A DNA stretch of 46,086 nt from assembly GCA_009695065.1 (NCBI GenBank), contig SIBR01000029.1, positions 1-46,086 on the forward strand, written 5' to 3'. The stretch is from Opitutus sp. Lineage in GTDB: Bacteria; Verrucomicrobiota; Verrucomicrobiae; Opitutales; Opitutaceae. The notes below the pieces were generated by a model. That model was not told where the DNA came from. It saw only the letters and a program-made list of their open reading frames with translations, and did not search any database. The stretch's first letter is position 1. The number at the start of each line of letters is the position of its first letter. Positions 17,068 through 25,728 of the stretch are shown here, piece by piece. A program made the position numbers and the translations under genes.

Positions 17068-18552
17068 TCAAGCCGGCCCCGGCCGCAGTTGCGGGAACAG
17101 AATCACGTCGCGAATGCTCTCCGCGCCCGTGAGCAGGATGCAGAGCCGGTCGATGCCCACGCCCATGCCACCCGCCGGAGGCATGCCGTGCTCGAGCGCC
17201 AGCAGGAAATCCTGGTCGATGTTCTGCTTCTCCTCGCCCGCCTGGGCCTCGAACATCTGGCGCTGCACGTCGGGATCGTTCTGCTCCGAATAGGCCGGCG
17301 CCACTTCCATGCCGCCGATCGTGAGCTCGAACACGTCGATCGTCGTCGGGTCGTCCGGCGTGAGCTTCGCCAGCGGGCACAGTTCCCGCGGCAGATGCGT
17401 GACGAACGTCGGCTGGATCAGCGTCGGCTCGATCTTCTTGGAAAAGATTTCGTTGGTGATCTCGAATTCCTCCCAGCCCGGGTGAATCGAGAGGCCTAGC
17501 GCTTCCGCTTTGGCGATCTTCTCCGCCTTCGGCCGGGAAAACCAGTCCGCGTCGCCGGTGGCTTCCTTGATCAGATCCTTGTAGCGCACCTCACGCCACC
17601 CGCCGCCGAAATCGATGTCCTGCCCGCTCGCCGCGTGCTTGATCTTGAGCGAGCCGTCGGCCGGCTTGATCACGTCGCGCACCAGCGACGTCAGCAGGTC
17701 CTGGATGAGCGTCATCATGCCGCGGTAGTCGCTGTAGGCCTGGTAGACTTCGAGCATCGTGAACTCGGGATTGTGCCGCCGGGAGACGCCTTCGTTGCGG
17801 AAGATCCGGCCGATTTCGAACACGCGATCGAATCCGCCCACGAGCATCTGCTTCAGCCGGAGCTCCGTTGCGATGCGCAGGAAAAAATCCACGTCGAGGG
17901 CGTTGTGATGAGTGACAAACGGCCGCGCCGCCGCGCCGCCCGCCGTTGCCTCCAGCACCGGCGTCTCGACCTCGATGAACTTCCGCCCCTCGAGGAACCG
18001 CCGGATGTGCGAAACGACCCCCGACCGCAGCATCAGCCGCGCGCGCGATTCGGGATTCACGATCAAATCGAGATAGCGTTGCCGGTAGACCTGCTCCGGA
18101 TCGCTCAGCCCGTGCCACTTTTCCGGCAGCGGCCGCAATGCCTTGGCCACGAGCGTGGTGCTTTCCACGCGCACCGTGACTTCGCCCGTCTTGGTTTTGA
18201 AGAGCGTGCCTTTCGCGCCGAGGATGTCGCCCAGATCGAGCTTCTTGAACGCGGCATAGGCCTCGTCGCCCACCACGTCCTTCTTGAGGTAGAGTTGGAT
18301 CTGCCCCTGCTGATCGAGAATCTTCACGAACTGGCTCTTGCCCATGTCGCGGATCACCACCAGCCGTCCGGCGACGGCCACGTTCACCGTGTTTTCCTGG
18401 CCGTCGACATAGGCCGCGAGCGCTTCCGCGGAAAAGTGGGTGGGCGAGAAATTGGCCCGAAACGGATCAGTGCCACCGGCCCGCATCTCGGCGAGCTTTT
18501 GCCGGCGCACCGCATGTTGGTCGTGGGAGATGTCTGGAAGAAGGTCGCTCAT
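17068..18552 (-). CDS. lysS: Lysyl-tRNA synthetase, class II
   Basis: A 494-residue cytoplasmic enzyme that charges tRNA(Lys) with lysine. The N-terminal OB-fold anticodon-binding domain covers about 60-160 (VAGRLVVIRDMGKSQFVKI), class II motif 1 surrounds IRRFLEGRKFIEVETPVLE, motif 2 is IFRNEGVSRRHNPEFTMLE, and motif 3 is GGMGVGIDRLCIL near the C-terminus. Length matches bacterial LysS (about 500). The ATG at 18552 (MSDLLPDISHDQH) was chosen; the open frame extends 24 codons upstream without similarity. Downstream genes on the same strand encode the Lol exporter and lipid A enzymes, so lysS may lead that operon. The large palindrome at 18691-18735 lies 140 bases upstream of its start. Confidence 0.97.
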   Translation of the reverse strand: MSDLLPDISHDQHAVRRQKLAEMRAGGTDPFRANFSPTHFSAEALAAYVDGQENTVNVAVAGRLVVIRDMGKSQFVKILDQQGQIQLYLKKDVVGDEAYAAFKKLDLGDILGAKGTLFKTKTGEVTVRVESTTLVAKALRPLPEKWHGLSDPEQVYRQRYLDLIVNPESRARLMLRSGVVSHIRRFLEGRKFIEVETPVLEATAGGAAARPFVTHHNALDVDFFLRIATELRLKQMLVGGFDRVFEIGRIFRNEGVSRRHNPEFTMLEVYQAYSDYRGMMTLIQDLLTSLVRDVIKPADGSLKIKHAASGQDIDFGGGWREVRYKDLIKEATGDADWFSRPKAEKIAKAEALGLSIHPGWEEFEITNEIFSKKIEPTLIQPTFVTHLPRELCPLAKLTPDDPTTIDVFELTIGGMEVAPAYSEQNDPDVQRQMFEAQAGEEKQNIDQDFLLALEHGMPPAGGMGVGIDRLCILLTGAESIRDVILFPQLRPGPA

Positions 18553-18690
18553 GGAAACGGAACCTGGCACCGTGGCGGCCCGGGCTTCCCGGCGCAAACG
18601 GATTCTGGGTGGATCCCCGCGCACCCGGGAATTCCCGGCGCTCGCCAGCGATTTCCCCTGCTCCCCCCTCCGGACCCGCTTCCGCGCGAA

Positions 18691-18735
18691 CTCAATCCGT
18701 TGTGGTCAACTATTGGCTGACCACAACGGATTGGC
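18691..18735. promoter_or_regulatory. Perfect 16-bp inverted repeat upstream of lysS
   Basis: AATCCGTTGTGGTCA (18694-18708) and TGACCACAACGGATT (18718-18732) are exact inverse complements around a 9-base spacer; one further C-G pair (18693/18733) and a T-G pair extend the stem. No T-tract follows on either strand, so it is not a canonical intrinsic terminator. It could be a large operator, a structured leader for lysS, or a dispersed palindromic repeat. Confidence 0.75.
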
Positions 18736-18776
18736 TGCCGCCCCTCCCCTTGACCGCGCGGCGTTGTGAAAGGCGG

Positions 18777-18823
18777 CGGTGGGTTCTTGGGCGACACCCA
18801 CCGTGCGCCGGCCCGGCCGGCGC
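18777..18823 (-). terminator. Two adjacent hairpins at the tctA 3' end
   Basis: GCGCCGG (18805-18811) pairs with CCGGCGC (18817-18823) across a five-base loop and touches the tctA stop codon. Immediately beyond, CGGTGGGT (18777-18784) pairs with ACCCACCG (18796-18803). There is no T-run on the minus strand, so factor-dependent termination or 3'-end protection of the tct mRNA is more likely than classical intrinsic termination. Confidence 0.5.
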
Positions 18824-20328
18824 TAATGGCCGGCAGCCACCCCGGCGGACCGCGACCGCCGCCAGCGCTGGATGACGAACGGCGACAACCAGACGAGCAG
18901 CGTCGCGACCCCCAGCACGCCGGCGATGGGTCGGGCAAAAAACGCCCCGAGATCGCCATCAGCCTTGATCATGGAGGTGACGAAATTCTGCTCCAGCATC
19001 CCGCCCAGAACCAGGCCAAGAATCGTCGGGGCGATCGGAAACCGGTTCGCCTCCATCAGATAAGCCAGCAGGCCAAAGCCCAGCATGACCCCGACGTCGA
19101 ACAGCGAGTTGTTGATGGCGAACGCCCCCACGACGCAGAACAATAGGATCACCGGCATGAGCACGCCACGCGGCACCCGCAGCACGTGCTTGGCCAGCTT
19201 GATCGCCATCCAGCCGAGCGGGAGCATGAGGAGGTTCGCGAGGAAGAAGATGATGAAAACCGCGTAGATGTTCTGCGGGTTCTCGATGAAGATCGTCGGC
19301 CCGGGGTTCATGCCCTTGAGATAAAGCACCCCGATGACGATCGCCGTGATGGAGTCGCCGGGGACGCCGAAGACCAGCGCGGGAATCCACGCCGCGGACA
19401 GCGCGCTGTTATTTGCCGCGCCCGCCTCGATCACCCCCTCGACATGCCCGGTGCCGAATTTTTCCGGAGTCTTCGAAAATCGTTTCGAGATGCCATAGGC
19501 GAGCCATGCCGCGATGTCCGCCCCCGCCCCGGGCAGCGCCCCGATCACCGTGCCCAGGACGCTGCCCCGCAGCGTCGCCAGCGGGTATTTCGCCAGCAGC
19601 GCCCCCTGCCCCCGAAAAATCCGGCCGATCCCCTGTGGCAGCTCAACCACCGGCACGTCCCGCGTCACGGCGTAGCGGATGACTTCCGACACCGCAAACA
19701 TCCCGATCATCACCGGCGTCAGCTGAAATCCGCTCATCAATTCCTCCGCGCCGAACGTGAACCGCGGATACGCCGCCGGGTTCTCGAACCCGATCGTCGC
19801 GAGCAGCAGGCCCAGCAGCAGCGAGATCAATCCCTTCAGCGGCCGGCCCGGGGAGATGAACGCCGCGCAGGTGAGCCCGAGCAGCATCAGCCAGAAATAC
19901 TCGAACGAGCTGAACTGCAGCGCGACGCCCGCGAGCAGCGGCGCCAGCGTGGCCAGCACCACCGTCCCGAACAGTCCACCGATCACCGAAAACACGAGGC
20001 CGGCACCGAGCACGATTTCGACCTCGCCCTTCCGCGTCATGGCGTGGGCCTCGTCGCAGTAGGCCGCCGAGGCTGGCGTGCCGGGGATGCGGAGCAACGC
20101 CCCGGGGATGTCCCCCGCGAAGATCGCCATGGCCGTCGCCGTCACCATGCAGGCGATCGCCGGCAGCGGCGGCAGGACAAACGTCACGGGAATCAGCAAC
20201 GCCACCGCCATGGTCGCCGTCAGCCCGGGCACCGCGCCCACGAAGAGGCCGAACAAGCCGGAGGCGAGCACCACCCCAAGGACCAACGGGTCGCAGACCA
20301 ATCGAAACGCCTCGATCACCGGCTGCAT
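18823..20328 (-). CDS. tctA: Tripartite tricarboxylate transporter, large permease TctA
   Basis: A 501-residue polytopic membrane protein with about twelve hydrophobic stretches, the large membrane subunit of a TTT-family secondary transporter that takes up carboxylates using an ion gradient. Signature stretches are GAVPGLTATMAVALLIPVT, GDIPGALLRIPGTPAS, GALPGAGADIAAWLAYG and AANNSALSAAWIPALVFGVPGD, the last two being the repeated PGxGAD/GxPGD motifs of the family. The ATG at 20328 shares one base with the tctB stop (TGATG), implying translational coupling. Substrate is set by the binding protein encoded upstream and cannot be predicted from sequence. Confidence 0.94.
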   Translation of the reverse strand: MQPVIEAFRLVCDPLVLGVVLASGLFGLFVGAVPGLTATMAVALLIPVTFVLPPLPAIACMVTATAMAIFAGDIPGALLRIPGTPASAAYCDEAHAMTRKGEVEIVLGAGLVFSVIGGLFGTVVLATLAPLLAGVALQFSSFEYFWLMLLGLTCAAFISPGRPLKGLISLLLGLLLATIGFENPAAYPRFTFGAEELMSGFQLTPVMIGMFAVSEVIRYAVTRDVPVVELPQGIGRIFRGQGALLAKYPLATLRGSVLGTVIGALPGAGADIAAWLAYGISKRFSKTPEKFGTGHVEGVIEAGAANNSALSAAWIPALVFGVPGDSITAIVIGVLYLKGMNPGPTIFIENPQNIYAVFIIFFLANLLMLPLGWMAIKLAKHVLRVPRGVLMPVILLFCVVGAFAINNSLFDVGVMLGFGLLAYLMEANRFPIAPTILGLVLGGMLEQNFVTSMIKADGDLGAFFARPIAGVLGVATLLVWLSPFVIQRWRRSRSAGVAAGH

Positions 20329-20795
20329 CACCAGGCGATCTCTTCCAGCCAGCCCCACGGCAGCGGCACCCGCAACAGCGTGTAGAAACTAAAGTGAATC
20401 GCGAACGATGCCACCGCCGCGAGCGGCGCGATCCATCGCACCCCGACCCCGAACGCAAAGAACAGGCCCGCGAGGAAAACAAACGCGGCCACGAAAAATC
20501 CGAGGACATCCACCGCCAGTGCGTAGAAAACGAGGCTGCCGACCACGACGCAGAAATTGACCACCATCCGCGGCCGGCGGACCCATTCTTCCACTTCGAA
20601 CCAGCCTCCGCCCGTGCGTCGCCCCGTCCAGGCCAGTACGAGGCCGCTCACGGCCAGCCCGCCGCCGATCAACTTGGGGAAAAAAGCCGGGCCGACGTTC
20701 TGGCCCGGCATCGGCGGAAACGTTTGCGCGCAAACCACGACGGCGATGCCAAAGCAGAACAACAGCCAACCGGACAGAGCGTCGTGCGGCCGCAT
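20328..20795 (-). CDS. tctB: Tripartite tricarboxylate transporter, small permease TctB
   Basis: A 155-residue membrane protein with four predicted helices, matching the size and layout of TctB, the poorly conserved small membrane subunit. The TctB-like motif region is FPPMPGQNVGPAFFPKLIGGGLAVSG near residues 26-50, and PLPWGWLEE lies at the C-terminus. It sits between tctC (76 bases upstream) and tctA (one-base overlap), the standard order C-B-A. The call rests on this context together with the N-terminal motif. Confidence 0.9.
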   Translation of the reverse strand: MRPHDALSGWLLFCFGIAVVVCAQTFPPMPGQNVGPAFFPKLIGGGLAVSGLVLAWTGRRTGGGWFEVEEWVRRPRMVVNFCVVVGSLVFYALAVDVLGFFVAAFVFLAGLFFAFGVGVRWIAPLAAVASFAIHFSFYTLLRVPLPWGWLEEIAW

Positions 20796-20871
20796 GGTCA
20801 GCCGGAACGATCCAACGACCGGCTCGAACCAAAAGCGAACTTCGCCATCCCGGGTAGATTCACCGCGGAGG

Positions 20872-21831
20872 TCATTTCGCGAGGCCCACGGACTTCATCA
20901 CCCGGCCGAGCTGGACGTCCATCTTCGCCATATAATTCGCAAATTCGTCGGGTCCCGCCCAGCGCAGGCCAAAGCCCCGCTGCTGCATGAAATCTCGATA
21001 CTCTTTACTGTCGTAAGCTTTCTTCACCGCGGCTTGGAGCCGCGCCTCAATCGCCTTGGGCAAATTCTTCGGCGCACCAATGCCCCGCCACGCGCCCAAT
21101 GACCAATTGCTCCCGATGGCTTGTTGCGCCGTCGGCACCTGCGGATACAGCGCGGACGGTTTGTCATCCAGCACGGCGAGGGTCTTCACCTTGCCGGCAT
21201 CGATCAACGACCGGCCTTCGGGGTGCGAACCCGGCACAATGTCCACGCCCCCCGCCACGAGATCGATCAACCCCGGGGCGCTGCCGTTGCTGGGCACCCA
21301 TCCCACCGCCATGGGTGAAATCTTCTGCTCGTCCAGCAACCCGCACAGCGCGACGTGCCAGATGCCACCCTGCGCGGTACCCGAAGCCTTGAGCGTGCCG
21401 GGGCGGGCCCGGATCGCATCCAGCAGATCCCTCAAGCTTGCGAAGGGAGAATTGGCCCGAACCTGAATCGCCGTCGGATCGAAATTGATCAACCCCAGCG
21501 GGGTAAAAGATGCCCCCGTCAGGTCGGTCAGCCCCTGGTGGTGCATCATTCCAATCTCCACCGTCAGGATTCCAATCGTGTAACCATCCGGTCGCGCGCG
21601 GGCGATTGCCGCATGGCCGACCACGCCACTTCCCCCCGTGCGGTTCACGACATTCACGGGCCGCCCCAGATCGCGCTCCAGCAAAGAGGCGAGGACCCGG
21701 CCGACGGCATCGGTTCCGCCACCGGCCCCCCAGGGCACGATGAAGGTGATCGGCCGAACCGGGTAATCGGCCGCGGCCGCCACGGAAACCAGCCACGACA
21801 GCAGCAAGGCAAGCAGGGGTCTGCGCGTCAT
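20872..21831 (-). CDS. tctC: Tripartite tricarboxylate transporter substrate-binding protein (Bug family)
   Basis: A 319-residue periplasmic solute-binding protein. The ATG at 21831 starts a good signal peptide (MTRRPLLALLLSWLVSVAAAAD); an ATG at 21867 would add 12 residues. Bug-family landmarks are YPVRPITFIVPWGAGGGTDAVGR, the NRTGGSGVVGHAAIARARPDGYT stretch, and the late GAWRGIGAPKNLPKAI region. These proteins trap carboxylates (citrate, terephthalate, protocatechuate, amino acids and others) by two beta-hairpin clamps and water-mediated contacts to the carboxyl group. It is the first gene of tctC-tctB-tctA and is divergent from the aldo/keto reductase cluster, which may share its regulation. 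Confidence 0.93.
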   Translation of the reverse strand: MTRRPLLALLLSWLVSVAAAADYPVRPITFIVPWGAGGGTDAVGRVLASLLERDLGRPVNVVNRTGGSGVVGHAAIARARPDGYTIGILTVEIGMMHHQGLTDLTGASFTPLGLINFDPTAIQVRANSPFASLRDLLDAIRARPGTLKASGTAQGGIWHVALCGLLDEQKISPMAVGWVPSNGSAPGLIDLVAGGVDIVPGSHPEGRSLIDAGKVKTLAVLDDKPSALYPQVPTAQQAIGSNWSLGAWRGIGAPKNLPKAIEARLQAAVKKAYDSKEYRDFMQQRGFGLRWAGPDEFANYMAKMDVQLGRVMKSVGLAK

Positions 21832-22083
21832 GCGCGGAATGCTGGGAGTGGCACTTCGAAGGGCCATAACAAAATCTCGCGCCACGTTTTTGCCGATGGT
21901 CCGCAAGTGACCGGCACTCGATCTCCGAACGCCCATTTCGCTTGCCGAGTTCGCACTGTTTCAGCGATTTTCAAAATTACTCGCCGGCTGCCCCACCTTG
22001 GTTCGCCCCACACCGAATCGAAATATGCGCTCTCGGTCAGGCCCTCCTCACGTCGAAACCTCAACCCCCAACCGCCAAAAAAA

Positions 22084-23034
22084 ATGAACCGCCGCCGTCT
22101 GTTGCAGCTTGGTTTGGGCACCGCCGCCGTTTCCGCGCTGCCGCGGCTTCTGGTGCAGAGTTCGAAGGCGGCGACGGTCGCCCCGGCCATGAAGGGTGCG
22201 CTGATCACCAAACCCATTCCATCGAGCGGCGAACGCATTCCCGTCGTCGGCATCGGCACGGCGCGCCGCTACGACAACACGACCCCAGAGGCGCGGGCGG
22301 AGATCAAGGAAGTCCTGCGCCTCTATCCGACTTTGGGCGGAAAGCTCATCGACACCGCCGCGAGCTATGGCGAACCGCTGGTGGGTGAACTCGTTTCGGA
22401 ACTGGGCAATCGCGAAAAGCTTTTTCTCGCCACCAAGGTCGGAGTCGGGGGCCGCGGCGGCCCCGGAGGAAAAGACGCCGGCCTCGCCCAGATCGAGCGC
22501 TCTTTCCAGCGGCTCCGCACCAACAAGATCGACCTCATCGCCGTCCACAACCTCGGCGACACCGACACGCAGCTCGGCACCCTGCGCGACCTGAAAAGCG
22601 CCGGCCGCATTCGCTACGTCGGCGTCACGACCTCGACCGACAATCAATACGAAGCCCTCGAAGCCGTCATGAAGAGCCAGAAGCTCGACGTCGTCCAGGT
22701 CGACTTCGCCATCGACAACCGCAACGCCGCCGAGCGCATCCTGCCTCTCGCGCAGGATCGGGGCATAGCCGTGATGGCAAATCTGCCATTCGGGCGCGAA
22801 CGCCTCTGGAACGCCGTGCAGGGCAAGCCGCTCCCGGCCTGGGCGGCCGAGTTCGATTGCATGAGCTGGGCGCAGTTCTTCCTCAAATACATCGTCTCTC
22901 ATCCGGCCATCACCTGCGCGATTCCCGGCACCGCCCGCGTGAAATACGTCCAGGACAACCTCCAGGCCAGCCACGGGCGTTTGCCCGATGCCGCCATGCG
23001 CACCCGGATGGAACAGTTCATGGCGCAGCATTGA
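22084..23034 (+). CDS. Aldo/keto reductase, Tat-exported
   Basis: A 316-residue NAD(P)H-dependent reductase of the aldo/keto reductase superfamily. The catalytic tetrad is visible as Asp90 and Tyr95 (IDTAASYGEPLVGE), Lys118 (LATKVG) and His155 (IAVHNLG). The N-terminus MNRRRLLQLGLGTAAVSALP is a twin-arginine signal peptide, so the protein is exported folded, probably with its cofactor. The start chosen is the ATG at 22084, because the 240 codons of open frame upstream are antisense to tctC and show no homology. It is followed after 55 bases by an NTT-like transporter gene. The substrate is unknown. Confidence 0.9.
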   Translation: MNRRRLLQLGLGTAAVSALPRLLVQSSKAATVAPAMKGALITKPIPSSGERIPVVGIGTARRYDNTTPEARAEIKEVLRLYPTLGGKLIDTAASYGEPLVGELVSELGNREKLFLATKVGVGGRGGPGGKDAGLAQIERSFQRLRTNKIDLIAVHNLGDTDTQLGTLRDLKSAGRIRYVGVTTSTDNQYEALEAVMKSQKLDVVQVDFAIDNRNAAERILPLAQDRGIAVMANLPFGRERLWNAVQGKPLPAWAAEFDCMSWAQFFLKYIVSHPAITCAIPGTARVKYVQDNLQASHGRLPDAAMRTRMEQFMAQH

Positions 23035-23089
23035 AACGCCCTCCCCACTTCTCTCGTCCCGCACCCCAACCCTAGGAAAGAAACTCATC

Positions 23090-24424
23090 TTGACCTCATC
23101 ACAAAAACCAACGCTCGCCCGACTCGTGGGCAAATGGGCCAAGGTCGAAGCGGGCGAAGAACCGGGCGTGGTCACCGCGTTCCTCCTCTATTTCTGCGTT
23201 TTCGCCGGGTATTTTGCGGTTCGGCCGGTGCGCGAGACCGTCGGCACGATTCTGGGGGCAGTGCGCGTCAGCGATCTCTTCGTAATCACCTGGATCGCTT
23301 CCATCGCGCTCGTCCCGGCCTACGGCGCGCTGTGCAGTCGCTTCCGCCGGCAGACGTTTCTGCCGTGGATATACGGATTCGTCGCCCTTTCCCTCGGCAG
23401 TTGCGGCCTCGTGTTTATCCAAGGGGAGAATCACCCCGGCGCGGGGGCGTTCTTCTATGTCCTGATCAGCGTCCTGAACCTTTTCATCGTTTCGGTTTTC
23501 TGGAGCTTCCTGCTCGAAATGTTCGATTCGGGCCAGGCCAAGCGCCTGTTCGGCGTGATCGCGGCCGGCGGAACGGCCGGCGCGCTCACCGGTCCCGTCG
23601 TCACCGGGCTGCTGGTCGGCAAGATCGGCAACTCCGGCGTGCTGATGTTTGGCGCGGGCATGTTCATCATCGCCATCGTCTGCCAGCGCATCCTGCTACG
23701 GATCTGGGTGGGCGGCGGCCCGGTGGCGGGCGCCGTGGGCACCGAGCCGAAGCACGACCGGCCCATCGGCGGCAATCCCTTCGCCGGCTTCTGGCTCGTG
23801 CTGAAGTCACCCTACCTCCTCGGGATCTCGCTCTTCGTCGTGCTGCTGGCCGCGGTTAACACGTTCCTCTATTTCGAACAACTGCAGCTCGTGAAGGAGA
23901 CCTTCAAGGACACCGCGCAGCGCACCCGGGTCTTCAGCCAGCTCGATGCCACCGTCCAGGGCCTGACGATCCTCTGCCAGATTTTCCTCACGGGACGGTT
24001 CGCCTCGAAGTGGGGCGTTGGCGCCCTACTGACGGCCGTGCCGATCGCCATGGTCGCCGGTCTGCTCGCCCTCGCCAGCTTCCACACCTTCGCCGTGCTC
24101 GCCGTGGTGATCGTGGCTCGCCGGGTTGGCGAATACGCCTTCGTCCGCCCGGGCCGGGAAATGCTCTTCAGCAAGCTGGACACCGAAACGAAGTACAAGG
24201 CGAAGAACCTGATCGACGTGCCGGTCTACCGCGGCGGCGACGCCCTCGTCGCCAAGATCACCACCGCCGTCAACGCCGCCGGCTGGTCGCCCGCGCTCCT
24301 CGGTGCGGCCTTCGCCGCCGCCTGGGCCGGCATGGGTTGGTGGCTCGGCCGCCGCGGCGAACACGTGGCGAAACCCGGGTCGACGCCGGCTGGGGAGCAG
24401 GCCAAGGTTGTCTCGTCCGATTGA
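23090..24424 (+). CDS. MFS-like transporter resembling NTT/TlcC nucleotide translocases
   Basis: A 444-residue membrane protein with about twelve hydrophobic helices. The N-terminal region GEEPGVVTAFLLYFCVFAGY followed by FAVRPVRETVGTILG, and the later FSQLDATVQGLT and ARRVGEYAFVRPGREMLFS, match what I recall of the group annotated as MFS transporter or ATP/ADP translocase (COG3202), which includes NTT carriers of ATP/ADP and, in some chlamydiae, NAD. The start is set at the TTG at 23090, 12 bases after AGGAAAG; an upstream ATG lies deep inside the preceding gene. Position 55 bases after one exported dehydrogenase gene and 72 bases before another suggests a shared operon. Substrate is not established; a general MFS exporter is the alternative. 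Confidence 0.75.
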   Translation: MTSSQKPTLARLVGKWAKVEAGEEPGVVTAFLLYFCVFAGYFAVRPVRETVGTILGAVRVSDLFVITWIASIALVPAYGALCSRFRRQTFLPWIYGFVALSLGSCGLVFIQGENHPGAGAFFYVLISVLNLFIVSVFWSFLLEMFDSGQAKRLFGVIAAGGTAGALTGPVVTGLLVGKIGNSGVLMFGAGMFIIAIVCQRILLRIWVGGGPVAGAVGTEPKHDRPIGGNPFAGFWLVLKSPYLLGISLFVVLLAAVNTFLYFEQLQLVKETFKDTAQRTRVFSQLDATVQGLTILCQIFLTGRFASKWGVGALLTAVPIAMVAGLLALASFHTFAVLAVVIVARRVGEYAFVRPGREMLFSKLDTETKYKAKNLIDVPVYRGGDALVAKITTAVNAAGWSPALLGAAFAAAWAGMGWWLGRRGEHVAKPGSTPAGEQAKVVSSD

Positions 24425-24496
24425 GTCTCATTCGGCCGCGCCTCCCCCGGCCACTTTCCGCCCTTTCCTTACTCCTCACTCCGCCCCATCTCTCAC

Positions 24497-25660
24497 ATGA
24501 AAACTACCCTCCGACATATCGCCCTCGCCAGTCTGCTGCTTGGCGCCACCTGCGTGATCCCGCCCCTCGCCGCCGCCGATTCGGCCAAGGCGGGCAAACG
24601 TGACTCAAGCTCCGCCAAGTCCTCCGCCCAGGCCGCCGCCGAGGAAATCGGCTCCACGCGCAACGCCAAAGTAGCGATCGCGATGCCCGACAAAAAGACC
24701 GAGCTCACGTTTTTTGCCAGCGCCATGTCCGACGCCGAAAAGGCCGAAGTCGCCCGCGTCGCCCCCAACGTACGCGTCGTCACCGGCCTCTCCAACGCCG
24801 AGGCGCTCGCCCGCGCCGGCGAGGCCCATGGCGTCGACTCCCGCTATGCGAGCCTCGAATTCCTCCAGCGCGCGAAAAAGCTCGTGTGGGTGCAGGTCAT
24901 GGCGGCGGGGGTCGACCGCCAGCTCACGCTCGAACCGATCGCGAAAAACGACGCCTTGGTGTTGACGAATTTCCGCGGCGTCCACGGACCCGCGATCGCC
25001 GACCACGCCATGGCCATGCTGCTTTCGCTGACCCGCGATTTGCGCCACTATGCGACCAACCAGGCCGAGCAGCGCTGGCAGCGCGTCATCACTCCGATCC
25101 CGCTGATCGCGCTGGACGGCCGCACGATGCTGGTGGTAGGCATCGGCGGTATCGGCACGGAGATCGCGCAACGCGGCCATGGCTTCGGCATGCGCGTGTG
25201 GGGCACCCGGCGCAGCACGACGCCGGCCCCGGCCTTTATCGAGCGCGTGGGCCAATCGAAGGATCTGCTCTCCATGTTGCCCGAGGCCGATGTCGTCGCC
25301 ATCGCCGTCCCCCTCACGGCGGAAACCGAAAATCTGTTCAATGCCGAGGCCTTCGCCGCCATGAAGCCCGGGGCGTATCTGATCAACATTGCGCGCGGCA
25401 AAGTCGTCAACACCGACGCCATGATGGCCGCCCTCAAGAGCGGCAAGCTGGCCGGAGCGTGTCTCGACGTGACCGACCCCGAGCCGCTGCCGGCCGGCCA
25501 TTCCCTCTGGAATTTCCCGAACGTCATCATCACCCCGCATGTCGCCGCCCAGGCCGAGGTGACCGAACGGCGCAGCGCGATCCTCCTCCGCGAGAACCTC
25601 CGGCGCTTCGGCGCCGGCGAACCCCTGCTCAACACCGTCGACAAGGTGGCGGGCTACTGA
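24497..25660 (+). CDS. D-2-hydroxyacid dehydrogenase with signal peptide
   Basis: A 387-residue D-isomer-specific 2-hydroxyacid dehydrogenase. The dinucleotide motif GIGGIG is at 215-220, and WGTRRS follows the second strand, where Arg238-Arg239-Ser240 replace the acidic residue of NAD-specific enzymes and suggest NADP. Catalytic residues are Arg300 (NIARGKV), Glu329 (DPEPLP) and His348 (TPHVA). Unlike ordinary cytoplasmic members it begins with MKTTLRHIALASLLLGATCV and an AAADS processing site, then an Ala/Ser/Lys-rich linker to about residue 57, so it appears to be exported. The gene follows the transporter by 72 bases. If truly exported by Sec it must bind cofactor outside the cytoplasm. 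Substrate unknown; glyoxylate, hydroxypyruvate or phosphonate relatives are possible. Confidence 0.88.
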   Translation: MKTTLRHIALASLLLGATCVIPPLAAADSAKAGKRDSSSAKSSAQAAAEEIGSTRNAKVAIAMPDKKTELTFFASAMSDAEKAEVARVAPNVRVVTGLSNAEALARAGEAHGVDSRYASLEFLQRAKKLVWVQVMAAGVDRQLTLEPIAKNDALVLTNFRGVHGPAIADHAMAMLLSLTRDLRHYATNQAEQRWQRVITPIPLIALDGRTMLVVGIGGIGTEIAQRGHGFGMRVWGTRRSTTPAPAFIERVGQSKDLLSMLPEADVVAIAVPLTAETENLFNAEAFAAMKPGAYLINIARGKVVNTDAMMAALKSGKLAGACLDVTDPEPLPAGHSLWNFPNVIITPHVAAQAEVTERRSAILLRENLRRFGAGEPLLNTVDKVAGY

Positions 25661-25728
25661 GGCCCGGCGGCCGAAATCCGGCCGCACTCGACCAAAGGGA
25701 GCGTGCACGATCGGAGCGCCCCGACCCC

